A program made the translations under genes and the position numbers. This document shows, piece by piece, positions 23,919-38,771 of a stretch of 64,000 nucleotides of DNA; the stretch's first letter is position 1, and each line of letters opens with the position of its first letter. This stretch comes from Piper betle (lineage: Eukaryota > Streptophyta > Magnoliopsida > Piperales > Piperaceae). The notes under the pieces were generated by a model that made no database searches, was not told the DNA's origin, and saw only the letters and a program-made list of their open reading frames with translations. The DNA lies in contig JAURVB010013103.1 of the NCBI GenBank assembly GCA_033002965.1, positions 62,001-126,000 of the forward strand. The letters are read 5' to 3'.

Positions 23919-26429
23919 TTAGTTTGGTGCATAACCAAATACTTTGATTTCTGAGAAAATGCTTCTCAGGGTTGTTTGTAACTCCCCAGATAGTAGATGT
24001 GATTCATCATTGGCAAAAAAGGAATAGGTTCTACCATTGATGTCAATCCAGCTGCACCCAGGTTTCTTCTTCATTGTATATTTATTAATCTTTGTCCTTA
24101 GAGCATTCACCTCTGCTTCTCTTCCTGCAACTGAATATATGCTACTAAGATGCAAGTATGGTATCATATCCAGGTTGTTCAATTTAAATAGTTGATTAGC
24201 GGCTATTTCTGCTATTTTCACATTATTCTCATATTTACATCCACTGAGAAGAGTCATCCATATTACAGAATCAGGTTCAACTGGCACATCTTCAACTAAT
24301 TCTGCAGCTTTCATGACAAGGCCATGTCTACATAGAAGACTAACCATACAAGAATAATGACTCAGCCTTGGAGCAATACCATGGTCGTGCTTCATGGACA
24401 GGAAGTAAGTCCAAGCTTTCTCAACTAGACCTCCATTCGCACAAGCACAAAGCACTCCAATAAAGGTGGCATTGTCTGGTTCTAATCCTATTTCTTCCAT
24501 TTGTTCAAACATCTGAAATGCTTTCATGACACAATTATTGATTGCAAACCCAAAGATGATTATGTTCCATGTGATCAAGTCGTGCTCAGGCATTAGCTCA
24601 AAAATGTACTTTGCACTGTGTATATCTCCACATTTGCTATACATATTAATCAATGAGTTTGCCACAACTAACCAATCAGTGAAACCATGTTTGACAGTTG
24701 TAGCATGGAATTGCTCTCCAAAGCATAACAAGGCCAGGTTAGCACAAGCTGTAAGAAGGCTTGACATAACCAGGGCACTAAGCTTTACACTAGAAGAAGC
24801 CAACTCATGATATAAACGAAAAGCATCATCGTTATATCCCCCTCGGACATATCCCATGATTATGTAACTCCAAGAGATTGTGTCCCGTTCTGGAGATTTG
24901 CAGAACAATTTATATGCATCTGTAACTTTGCCATGTTGAACCAAGCCCGTGATCATTATATTGTATGTCACCATATTCTTATTGGGCATCTTTTCAAACA
25001 AATCCCAAGCATTAGCCAGCTGACCTGCTCTCACATAACCACATAATAAACTGGAGTATGCCAATGCATCTTTGTTAGGTATCTTATAAAACAACTTCTG
25101 TGCTTCATCAAGTCTTCCGTTATTAATATACGCTGACATTAAAGAAGTCATAGCCTCAACTGTTTGTTCTGGCATTTCGTTGAGCATTCGAACAGCCTCA
25201 TCAATTCTATTTCTACTCAAGTACCCATCAATCATTAAATTCCAGGTAACCGGGTCTCTGTTAGTCATCTGATCAAACAAAATTTGGGCATCATCAATCC
25301 GTAGATTGGAAATATGACCAGAGATCAATGAGTTCCATGACTCAACATATTTTCCACTAAATTTATTGAACTCCATCCTTGCTTCTTCTATGTCTAAGTA
25401 CTCAACATACATGAAAACTAAAGATGACTCAACTACTTTATAAAGATCGTATCCTACTTTTGTGGCAAAGGCATGAAATTTCCTCCCTTGTCTAAAATTC
25501 TCTAGACATGAACTTGCCCTAATTACAGTCACAATACTACTTTCAGTAGCCTCCACTCCGCTATTCAGCATTTCACTGAACAAATATATTGTTCTATTAT
25601 ACTGTCCATCTTTGAAAAAACCAGCAAGCAATATTGACCATGTCACTGAATTTTTAACAGGCATTAACTGGAACAATTCATAAGCATCATTTATCCTCTT
25701 AACCTCAGCATACCCATTCATCAGAGAAGTCCAGGAAATGACATTCCGAGTTGGCATGTGATCGAAAACACAGCGGCCCTTGTCCACCTGGTGATTTACA
25801 ACATAGCCCGAGATCAAAGCATTCCATGTGGCCAAACTTGGGCAACTTACATCCTCGAAAACTCTACAAAGGCAATCAAATACCTTGCATTTAGAGTAGA
25901 AAGTAATCAAAGAAGTACCCACAAACACATTCGCCGAATGAGCACACTTAACCGACAACCCGTGCACCACTCTACCTTGTTCCAGATCACCAAACTCGCC
26001 ACAAGAAGACACCACAAGTGAAAACGACGTCGGGCTAGGTCGAAATCCATATCTACACATATCTCGAAAATAGGAAAAAGCTTGCTCTGGCTGCCCATTA
26101 TGGAAGCAAGCAGACATGACAGAATTCCAAGACACAACATCTCTCCTTCGCATTTCATCAAACACCCTGCAAGCAGAGGCCACATCTCCACTTCTAGACA
26201 ACTTGGCAATGAGCAAGTTCCCACTAGACACACCACTATCAAACACTCCAGCATTCCCACCAAATGAATGAAAATTTCCGTAATTTACACAATGATTATT
26301 GCCATGAACGTCCGAACAAGGAGAAGTAGCATAACAACGACGAAACGAGCAGGACATGGATGGAAAACAAGGAACGTAGCGGAAGAAGGAAGCTAGCCAT
26401 TTGTGTATTCTGGGCTTCTTCAGATTCAT
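23919..26429 (-). CDS. Pentatricopeptide repeat protein, PLS class with E domain
   Basis: Intronless, 836 residues. An N-terminal Arg/Ser/Phe-rich stretch (about 1-40, with RRCYATSP) suggests import into mitochondria or plastids. From about residue 70 on there are many PPR motifs of P, L and S types (for example VVSWNSVMSACFHNGQPEQA, TWNLMIDGYLSRNRIDEA, TYNIMITGLVQHGKVTDA). The C-terminus has E/E+ motifs (VIWMTLLSGC, KKKPGCSWIDINGRTYSFF) and ends KVFGYAPN with no DYW deaminase domain. PLS-E proteins bind single organelle transcripts and mostly serve C-to-U RNA editing together with a DYW partner; the target here is unknown. The frame is intact over 2.5 kb. The start lies only 176 bases from the ATG of the SMO1 remnant on the other strand. 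Confidence 0.93.
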   Translation of the reverse strand: MNLKKPRIHKWLASFFRYVPCFPSMSCSFRRCYATSPCSDVHGNNHCVNYGNFHSFGGNAGVFDSGVSSGNLLIAKLSRSGDVASACRVFDEMRRRDVVSWNSVMSACFHNGQPEQAFSYFRDMCRYGFRPSPTSFSLVVSSCGEFGDLEQGRVVHGLSVKCAHSANVFVGTSLITFYSKCKVFDCLCRVFEDVSCPSLATWNALISGYVVNHQVDKGRCVFDHMPTRNVISWTSLMNGYAEVKRINDAYELFQLMPVKNSVTWSILLAGFFKDGQYNRTIYLFSEMLNSGVEATESSIVTVIRASSCLENFRQGRKFHAFATKVGYDLYKVVESSLVFMYVEYLDIEEARMEFNKFSGKYVESWNSLISGHISNLRIDDAQILFDQMTNRDPVTWNLMIDGYLSRNRIDEAVRMLNEMPEQTVEAMTSLMSAYINNGRLDEAQKLFYKIPNKDALAYSSLLCGYVRAGQLANAWDLFEKMPNKNMVTYNIMITGLVQHGKVTDAYKLFCKSPERDTISWSYIIMGYVRGGYNDDAFRLYHELASSSVKLSALVMSSLLTACANLALLCFGEQFHATTVKHGFTDWLVVANSLINMYSKCGDIHSAKYIFELMPEHDLITWNIIIFGFAINNCVMKAFQMFEQMEEIGLEPDNATFIGVLCACANGGLVEKAWTYFLSMKHDHGIAPRLSHYSCMVSLLCRHGLVMKAAELVEDVPVEPDSVIWMTLLSGCKYENNVKIAEIAANQLFKLNNLDMIPYLHLSSIYSVAGREAEVNALRTKINKYTMKKKPGCSWIDINGRTYSFFANDESHLLSGELQTTLRSIFSEIKVFGYAPN

Positions 26430-26604
26430 GTGTTAGATGCATCACAAGCGCTAGGCTTCACGGTTCATGCTCCACATGGCCAAGCTCCTTCCTCCACGCT
26501 CCAGGTAGTCATGGAGGTAGAGCTGTTGAAGGTTAAAATTGGAATATGGAGTTAAGTCGGGCCGGTTCAAACAATTTCATGGCTTTGTTAATTCGAGAGA
26601 AGGA

Positions 26605-27395
26605 ATGTTGCCCTACCGGACAATGCCTGCGGCCGATGTGGCGCTCGGCCGGAACTTGACGGTGGCAGACAGGGTATGGTTCTGATACATGGCGGACATG
26701 CCTGATTTCTGGATCTACTACCACAACCTCGTCCTGCTCCTCATCTTCTCCCTCGCGCCACTACCGCTTGCGCTACTCGTATTGGGATTAACCAAATAAG
26801 CTAAATATAAATCTTTTATTTCAGCACATAAAGATAAAAAGTACCAAGCAAATATAAAGAGACGACAAGATAATTTTACGTGAAAAACCTCAAATTTGGA
26901 CAAAAAACCACGAGGCAAACTGCCAGATCAAATTCACTATATTATAATTTTGATACAGAACAAATCCACGTAAAAACAAACTCAATACCAATTTAGTACT
27001 TTCTATAAATTTGGTATAAAGTCGTAGAAAATAATAAAGAAAGAATATTACAAATTAAGAATTTGGTGAAACTATCATTGATGATTACAAACTAATCTCA
27101 ACAAAACATTCGCCTTTCTTCAATCCATACAATTTTCTTTTTCCCTTTGTAGTAACAATTTTTCTCTAAAACCCAAAAATCAAAAAACCAAACGAAGAAA
27201 AGCGTCATACGTTTGCTTTTATTCCTTTCAACTTAGAAAATCTTGGTTCTTGTCTAAAACAGGGTTGTAAGTTCATGTACTTACGGAAGAAAGACAACCC
27301 AACACCTCAAGCTCCGCTGGCCCAAGGCGCTGGACAAGTACAAGCTCCAGCCGAAGGTCCGGCTGCCACCGGCGTCGATGTTCTCCAAGTTTGTT
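26605..27395 (+). pseudogene. Truncated sterol 4-alpha-methyl oxidase (SMO1) gene fragment
   Basis: From the ATG at 26605 the sequence reads MLPYRTMPAADVALGRNLTV, an in-frame TGA stop at 26683-26685, then MADMPDFWIYYHNLVLLL and FSLAPLPLALL. This matches the N-terminus of plant SMO1, an ER-bound enzyme that removes C4 methyl groups in sterol synthesis. The next conserved piece (KALDKYKLQPKVRLPPASMF) appears only at 27330-27390, after about 520 bases of unrelated AT-rich DNA. The His-box catalytic region is absent downstream. The stop, the interruption and the missing catalytic part make it a dead fragment. Confidence 0.75.
26775..27290. mobile_element. Insertion (possible retroelement fragment) splitting the SMO1 remnant
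   Basis: AT-rich DNA lies between the two SMO1 pieces. It includes ACGTGAAAAACCTC and AAAAACCACGAGGCAAACTG (near 26879-26922), a phrase common in plant Copia LTRs. It could instead be an intron in part; no clear target duplication was found. Confidence 0.35.
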
Positions 27396-28607
27396 GCTTT
27401 ATTTTGATTCATCATGGTTTGTTTGATGTTGTTTTTTTTTCTTGTTTGTGAAAACTGTTCGTTTGGATTCAATTTTGTTGCTTTGGGTCGGAAGTGATCC
27501 AATTTTCTGACTTTTGCGGTGTTTTTGTCGTTTTTTCTTTTTGCAATCGTAAGAGACGGTATATTTAGCCTGTTAGTTTACTGGAATTGTATTATATTTA
27601 GCCTGTTAGTTTACTGGAATTGTATTCATTGAAGAGCTTCGTATGTAATCCACATTGTAGTAATTGTTTTCCTGGGTGATCAGCGGATTGCCTTAGTCTT
27701 CTCCATAAAAGCTAATTTTAACCAGCTAAGAGCAAACGATTAGTTTCCCTGATTCCTTAATTGTACCTTTTTTTGTTGAGAAAATATGTTTGCTTTCTGT
27801 CGTGTCATTTGATCACTTCTAAGATCCCGTCTGAAATGGCTTTCACTGCTGCAGTTATGATAAGGTTAGCATTTGCTTCTAGTAAACAAAAAGAAAAGCA
27901 TATTTTAGGTTGTTGCAAAAATATGAATTAAGTCATTCATGTTCGTGCTGGTTTTCTATTGTCTCAGGGTTATCGATACCAGAAGGAACATCTCTCCAAG
28001 GTAGGAGGCCTTGAATTGCTAGTTCATTTGATATCTTACTTCAATAAAGTTAATGTCGTTCTTCAAGAAGTTGTCTTACTACTTATCTTAAACATAGCTT
28101 CACTCTTGTCTTTTGGATCATTGGCAGAAAATCAAGCAATATTAATGGTGATCTTGATCAAAAAACGAAATAGTAACAACACTGAAAATCCCCCTCTTGC
28201 ATTAAGTTTTGGGAAGTCATTGGAATTGCGCAGCCTCTGTACGGTGGTGTATCGCCTTCATTTTTCTGTTGATCATGATGGTTCTAAGCGAAGTTGTTGT
28301 CATTTTGTACATTTAAGGGCAATGATTTAGTGCTAACTTATTGTGTGGTCAGTTCTGACATTGTATCAGATGTTTAGATTGTGCCTTTTCGATTATCAGC
28401 CATGCAACCAGGAAATCATGGGTTGACAAAAACCAAATTTCATATATGTAAACAATGACTTCCATTCTTATATAAGATAAAGCTCGCTGAATATCTCTGC
28501 CGACTTTTGCCATTTCATTTTTCATTGTTGCGTAAAGAAGTTACAGTGTTAGTGTTGGAAAGTTGAAACAAAACCGATATTTTGTGTGTACATTTTAGTC
28601 TTCGGAA
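27396..28607. other. Intergenic between two pseudogenes
   Basis: A short direct duplication lies at 27565-27624 (TATTTAGCCTGTTAGTTTAC occurs twice). An open frame at 27959-28330 on the plus strand resembles nothing I know and is not supported as a gene. Confidence 0.4.
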
Positions 28608-28949
28608 CTAGAAATGAGCTTGATTTTGAACTTGAAATTGTGATCTTGATGAAATACACCCGCCCTGTTGCTCCGGCACGCCCGCTTTGTTGCTCTGGCA
28701 CACTGCGTCGTATAGCCCCAATACTTTCGCAAAGCTCCCCCTTTTGTATTGCTTGTTACCCAACCTCTGCACCTCCTTTGGATCGCAGCTCGCTATTACC
28801 CTCTTCGCCATCACCACCACCCACACAACTTGAATGTCCCCAGCCGCTAGCAATGCGATGCCTCGGGCTGTAGTTGTGGGTGCTGGCTTCCTGATCCGCC
28901 CCGATGGACAAATGTTGCCGCTGAAAAAGACGAGCAATGTCGCTGACAA
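28608..28949 (-). pseudogene. TTL (TPR-repeat thioredoxin-like) gene fragment
   Basis: The minus-strand translation contains GNICPSGRIRKP, a degenerate spacer, then RVIASCDPKEVQRLGNKQYK and RGSFAKVLGLYDAVCQSN. The last part matches the start of the TPR region of TTL proteins (pattern DPEEVKRAGNxxYKxGxFxEALxLYDRA). Further TPRs and the thioredoxin-like domain are absent, and the N-terminal glycine/serine-rich part is collapsed. I see a decayed partial copy of a TTL gene, which encodes a scaffold implicated in stress and brassinosteroid signalling. Confidence 0.65.
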
Positions 28950-28980
28950 GGTGGAGTGGGAGCGGGCATGGCTGGGGCAT

Positions 28981-30304
28981 TACTAAGTTAATTCACGTAA
29001 TTTTTTGGGCTTACATAATATATGGTTATAGATGTCGAAAAATATTATTATTATATTTTTTGTACATTTTGAAGATTGTAATTTTATGTAATATTATTGA
29101 ACAATGATGATAATTTTTTATCTATTTATATTATTTTTAATATAATATCTATGTCATTTACACAATTATGATATATTATATTTTTTTGTTTATTTACATA
29201 ATTATGCCTCAAATTTTCATTAAATATTAACTAATTATAATCTTGACGGGATTCAAACCACTCTCTTAAAAAATTTTAAGTGCTCTATTAACTTTGAGTT
29301 AAAGATTCACACCTGTTTAAGCTATTGAAAAATATAAACCAATGGTAGTGATAAAAAATGCAACTAAAAACCAATTCTAAAAAGAAAAAAATAATAATAA
29401 ATTGTACATAACTCTCTGTCTAATTGTCTCATTAAAATTCTCCGTACACTTCAATCGTAAGTATTCTGGTACAAATAAAATATCCATTCTAGCTCACCGC
29501 AACCAACATTTATTATTATTGGATGCCGGGAACAACACTTGTTCCATAAATGCACCTGACAGACAAACACGTCCACGTCCTTCTATTCACTTATATCAAT
29601 CACATACAAATCCTCACCATTGTCGTTAAGCATTTTCTACATGGTTTAGAAGCAGTCTGACGTAGGTTTGTTTCTATCCTATGGCTCCCATGGAGGTGTA
29701 TCTCAATGAAAATGGAACCATATTGTCAACACGAGAAATTTAAATGTTGCCAATTTTGAACATCTAGGCCCAATTTCTATCAAAATTTTCATGTTTGACA
29801 CATATTTAGCGAATTTGTGCAGCAAAAATCAATTAATTTTTTTGTATTCAAACAATTTTAACATGAATAATCCGGCTGGTCACAAAACTAGCCAACAGAC
29901 CTAATCTCCACAGTTTGGATTGCTAAACACAATTACGTAGCAACATTTAATTTGGAATAATTACATTTTGAACTCAGTGGTTAAGCCCGTTCTTGTTGAA
30001 AAAGTAGATGTTTTCTTAAGAGGGAGGCTATGGTGCGCTGCATGCATTTGCAGCCCATCGCTGCATTGATGAGAGTCATTAGATTTTGATCACAACGCAC
30101 CGTAACGTTTTTAATTTTCTTTATATCATATTTGTTGGAAAAGTGGGTATTTTTTATTACGTATTTGTTTTAAAGGGAGTAATTTCGTTCGTCATGGGCC
30201 CACCAAGATGTTTTCAAAACTTTGGCGCCGTTTTTCTCTTCGTTGGGACTTTCCCGCCATCGCCCCTCCTGTCCACCCCTCACCCGGCAATAACTCCGGC
30301 GACC
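28981..30304. other. AT-rich spacer and MRNIP-like promoter
   Basis: No gene seen. At 30025-30110 there is a weak relative of the 1005 hairpin element: CTATGGTGCGCTGC recurs, followed by an imperfect complement. Confidence 0.45.
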
Positions 30305-31353
30305 ATGGCGCCGCCGGCGGCCTTCATCGCCGTTCAATGCTGCGAGTGCTCGGCCATGCAGGCGAGTTGGCGCCGGCAGTCGCCCCTCTAATTCGCTCTT
30401 CAACCCGTCTCTCGATTGATTGCTTCGCTTTCTCTGGTCCACAGGTGAAGCAGGAGAAGAAGAGCAGCAACAAGTGGAGCTGCGTCATCTGCCGCCAGAG
30501 GCAGTCCGTTCGCAGGGTCTTCGCCCGGAGCGGCCTCGCTCGGGACGTCCGGCGGGTGGTCCAGCAGCTCAACATGTCGAGAGGATCCGCCGACCTAGCC
30601 CCGCCGGCGGTGGAAGTCCGGCAGCCGCCGGAGGGGCCTCCGAAGAGGACTGACTGGTCGGAGTATCTTGAGGATTTGGGATATCAGAAGGAGAGCTTAG
30701 GTGTTGACTTTTGATTGATCGAAAAATTCCTACTTGGCTTTTGTTTTTGTTCTCTTATTATTTAATTATTATTTTAGCATTCATTCGTATTGGTAATGGT
30801 ATATTGATCAAAAGTTTTCGGATTGATTTGTTATTAGATTTTTCTTGATATTTTAACATGATGCTGATTCTGTTATTTCTGACATTTGTGTGTTGTTTTT
30901 GGAATTAGGAGATGATTGTGAAGGGGATGTGGAAGTGACCACAGAGGTTCCCACTCCCCACCAGATGTTTGGTAAAATGCGCGAGAGATCGAAGGTGAGT
31001 TCGGATACCTCTGATATGATCAGCTCCAACTCAAAGCTTTTGAAACCAACATTTACCAAGAGAAAGGCATCCTCTAGCCACCCACAAGGTGAAGGTAAAT
31101 TTGGCTACTAAGAAGGTCTTTGTGAATAATATGTGGTCTTGATTATGAGTTGTTTTTCAATTTTTTTGCAGATACAGTTGATCCGAAGAGATCGAGGCAT
31201 CTGTCGGGGGCAGCATCGGCATCAAAGTGGAGTTGTTATTTGGAAGATGATAAGAGTTTGATTGAGAGTGGAGGGACGGGTGAAGATGATCTATTGCAAG
31301 ATGGCCTTGAAGGGGAGCAAGTAGATGAAGATGTCCATCCAGACTTCATGTGA
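30305..31353 (+). CDS. MRN complex-interacting protein (MRNIP)-like
   Basis: Four exons: 30305-30361, 30445-30700, 30909-31094, 31172-31353, coding for 226 residues with all phases consistent. The N-terminus has the conserved zinc-ribbon-like pair of CxxC motifs (C12/C15 and C32/C35) in FIAVQCCECSAMQ and KKSSNKWSCVICRQRQS, then VRRVFARSGLARDVRRVVQQ and the NMSR motif. The C-terminus ends in the conserved acidic DEDVHPDFM. In animals the family binds the MRE11-RAD50-NBS1 complex and promotes the response to DNA breaks; the plant role is inferred. Intron 1 (83 bases) begins GCGAGT, a GC-AG intron, and removing it restores exactly the conserved AMQ-VKQEKKS junction. Confidence 0.85.
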
Positions 31354-32499
31354 CAAAAAAAGAAAGGGAAGGGAAAAAATCTCACAACATCCAGACTTCA
31401 TTTGTACGTTTTGTGACCTGGTTTGAATTCTTGGAAAACAAGTACATTGATCTTGTTACAATTCTACAATTAGATTTGTTTCACATTTTCTTTGTTCCTC
31501 ATTGGTACGTACGGTGGTAAATTTTGCTAGGATCTTGCAAACTTGCCAGGTCTGATAATGAACAAAATTGTCTGACTTCGAATTTATGAATGTTGGTTGT
31601 CTCATGATGATGCTTTTATGAAAAAATCTACAATTTTGTTTTTGTTGTTTGAAAGTTGAAAGAGACGCCATTTTGTTGGCAAATGCTTAATCCTACTAAG
31701 CGTTCACCTGCAAAAGTTAGAAGTTTATGGTTTGGCAAGAACTGCTTTGCTGCTAATGTATAAGTGACAACCTATATTCAGTGTTTGTAAATCAATGTCA
31801 TTATCAATGAATTAAGACTAAATTATGCTGTGCAAAAATTTGCCATTATCAGTGATTAACTTCTAAAATTTATCTGCAGTTCATTTCTTTCATTACAAAT
31901 GAATATAACCTGTGCTACAAAATCATGTTAAAAAAATATTTGTTTGCATAGATAAATGCTTATATCCATATAAGTTTTAGACTTAGCTTGCACAATCGAC
32001 GGAAATCCACTTTGTGGGAAGGACATATATAACATCATTAGTCAATTTTTTTTCTCGTTTTTGGAAAATTAATAATGATTAAATGGGTAAATGAGACAAA
32101 ATGTGTATCTCTAATAAGAGCGAAAATAGAACTTTGTAAATTTAAAGCTAATTATTTTATTTCTGCAACAATTTTTTTTTCAAAGTTATGCAACAAAGTG
32201 GGCATATTGATTCAAAACCTATTAAAAAAATGCACATAAAAACACAATATTATGGGGAAAATTAACCTAGCTGCTTAATATTAATTAGACCTGTGCAATG
32301 CGCACGCTGTACTTGACACCTTTTTGGCAAAAAACTTACTTGGTCTTAGTATAAAATTTTTGACAGGTTGGTCTTCAGTAAAGGGGAAGTTCATACTTCA
32401 AAAACTCCTTATCAAAGTATGTATTGAGAGGAATGAGTGGGATGTTGGTAATAATCTTGCCCTCAAATTTTTGTATAAAAAAACACTTGTATAAAGAAC
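31354..32499. other. 3' flank of the MRNIP-like gene
   Basis: AT-rich, no gene recognised. From about 32280 on, traces of the following Copia element may begin. Confidence 0.4.
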
Positions 32500-33060
32500 A
32501 TTTGAAAGAGTAAGAAGCAATGTTGTTGTCAAGTCTGGTGTTGAAGTTAAATGTAGGGCAGTAGGAAAAGCAGTTACCAACTTAGTGTGGATAAAGTTAG
32601 TGCTTGAAGAAATTGTATTTTTTATTTTTGAACCAATGAGGATAAGGTGTGATAATCAAGCTGCCATACGTATCGCAAATAACCATGTGTTTCATGAAAA
32701 GACAAAACATATTGAAATTAATTGTCATTATATCTAGGAAAAAAATTCAAAAGAATATTATTTCGTTGCAACATGTGACTAGTTGGCAAATATTTTTATT
32801 AAACCCTTATCTACAGCTTGACATTAGATATTACAATCTAAACTATTGTATGGAAATCATCCCTTCATAATTTAAGGGGGAGTTTGAGGATATTAATTAC
32901 AGGTGTAATTCTATGACTTAGTTATTTGTAATGTATATAGTCCTTTTGTATTCTTTTTTTAATATTCTTTGTATTTATTTATTTTTTATACATATATTAG
33001 ATTTTTGAGTACTCAAAATATGTATCAGAAATATGAGTGAAATGCAAAGTGAGAAATAAG
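32500..33060 (+). mobile_element. Ty1/Copia retrotransposon remnant: RNase H end, polypurine tract and start of 3' LTR
   Basis: Decayed frames show the Copia RNase H tail: VTNLVWIKLVLEE, MRIRCDNQAAIRIANNHVFH, EKTKHIEINCHYI and a degenerate form of the Q-x-ADIFTKPL motif (near 32785-32810). A polypurine tract AAGGGGGAG (32874-32882) follows, then TTGAGGATATTAATTACAGG, a typical Copia LTR start. Upstream pol and gag are missing, and several frame breaks show it is inactive. Confidence 0.75.
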
Positions 33061-33560
33061 GCACTCCTCCTATCTTATGATGTTTATTTCTAAACTTATA
33101 TAATATGTTTATTGTCAAAATAGAATTTGATTTTCTTAGAACAAAAATTACTATGATAAATATTATCTAATAAAAGTAGACACAAAAAAATGTACTCAAA
33201 TATAACTAGGACTTTGAACTTCCACAATTTAACCTCATTATTTCAAAATTAGACATCTAACCCAAACAATATTCCTCTCCAAATAACCTTCTATCTCCCC
33301 CACCTCAGTTTATTTAATTTTCTTGCAATCATATGATTAAGGCTTATGATATTTCTTGGTGTTAAAATTGATAATCATAGTGACTTTGTAAGCCGATATA
33401 GAAAATTAAAGTCAAATTTCTATTAAGTGTAGTAGAAATAATTAATTTAAATTATTACAATTTTTAATAACCTCTGTAGAAAATATCATTAGAATATAAA
33501 TATGTTTTGCCCAAAAGAGTAATTAGCACTAATTTACTCGGTATTTTTATTACGCAAAAA
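33061..33560. other. AT-rich spacer
   Basis: No gene seen; part may be the rest of the Copia LTR. Confidence 0.35.
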
Positions 33561-33566
33561 CAGTCA

Positions 33567-33678
33567 TGGGCCTTGGGCCCAATGCATGCAGGCCCATTGA
33601 TCAAGCAAACAAACAGGCCCATTTTAGTCATCTCGAACCCAAAGGATAGTTTAGTAATTTCGTACGTGGCTAGGGTTT
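33567..33678 (+). promoter_or_regulatory. RPS5 promoter: four site II elements and a telo-box
   Basis: TGGGCC at 33567-33572, TGGGCCC at 33574-33580, GGCCCA at 33591-33596 and 33616-33621, then TAGGGTTT (telo-box, reverse of AAACCCTA) at 33671-33678, about 100 bases before the start codon. Site II plus telo-box is the known signature of plant ribosomal protein promoters, bound by TCP and Myb-like/Pur-alpha factors. It fits the downstream gene. Confidence 0.75.
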
Positions 33679-33779
33679 CTCTAAATCTCCTTCTCTACCA
33701 AATGGAGGAGGCGCCGCCCTAGACACCACCGCCGGAGCTCGCCGGAAAATTTCGATCGACGTCGGAGATTCTTCAAAGC

Positions 33780-37650
<3,871 letters not shown>

Positions 37651-38771
37651 TGTTTTAAGTGTTTTGTTCGACGTTGTCCAGGGTCAATACTGGAGTAATG
37701 TAATTGGTTCTGAGTTTCTTTTAAATGAAATTTAGTGAGTTGTCGCTGTGGTGTTTGAAAATTTATATAGATAATTTTGTGACCGCGAATTGCAATTTAG
37801 ATGTGCCGAACTAGATATTCTGCGGCGTTGTTACGTACATTATAGTTGTTGCATCTTACGATCTTTTCGTTTCCTATTAAACTCAGATAAACCTTGCGTA
37901 CATGGTTCTTGTTACTTTTGTAGTTGCTCCAAGCTTAGTGTTACAGCGTATCTTGTATGGGTGTTCATCGGTTGAGAAGAAGGTACGCAGTGGCCTGATA
38001 TATGTGGGCCGTACGTTGCAGGCATATCAGTATCCGGGCCGCCGACACAGAAACAACTCTTATCGGCGATGTCGGCAGCAAGTCCGCGCACACGGGAAAT
38101 AGATGTGGGTAACTGCTGGGAAGCGACGGTTGTCAGAGGAACCAGTATGGTAAGTTCTCAGCTTTCTGTAGAGGGGGTCGGTGGGAAGTGACGAGGGGAG
38201 GAGGAGGGAAGATGGTCAGGCCGGAGAGGAAGGGTTTATTTTATTTTATTCCACTTAAGTCAGTTGATTTTATGTTAAGTCATAATTGTTAATTTTTTTA
38301 TTAATTTTTGTAAAATTTAATTGCCTGATTAATTATTTGTTATTAAGATAAGATTATATAAAAATATTGTAAACCTTTTTTTAAAAAAATTCAATAGCAT
38401 TGCAAACATTCATTTATATGCATATGTTTTCTGATAGGTTGGCTGACGCGATATCGATGAGCGTTGTTGAAAAAAGTTACACTCTAATAAACCAGAGTTC
38501 CTCGTAAGCATGCTTGTTAGCTAATTGCTATCAACTTAGGGTCATGACGGATGGAAAGAAAGTTGACGATGACAGTGGCCGGTGCAATTATCAAGTGTCA
38601 AGTTTGGTACACGTAGGCTCTCTAACACGCTTTAGAGATAACTCAATTCAATCGTGACAATTCTCTCTCGCTTCATAAATAAGTACCGGCCTCTCTTTGT
38701 CAATCAACAGCGTCGACATACACATTCATTGAGCATGCCTGTGTATGTCAACCGCATCATTGAACATGTGC
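37651..38771. other. Spacer between RPS5 and the WRKY duplication
   Basis: Holds the RPS5 3' UTR and AT-rich DNA; no further gene seen. Confidence 0.45.

Noticed and set aside
27959..28330. 123-residue plus-strand open frame
   Set aside because: No recognisable motif and no start or splice context; lies between two pseudogenes.
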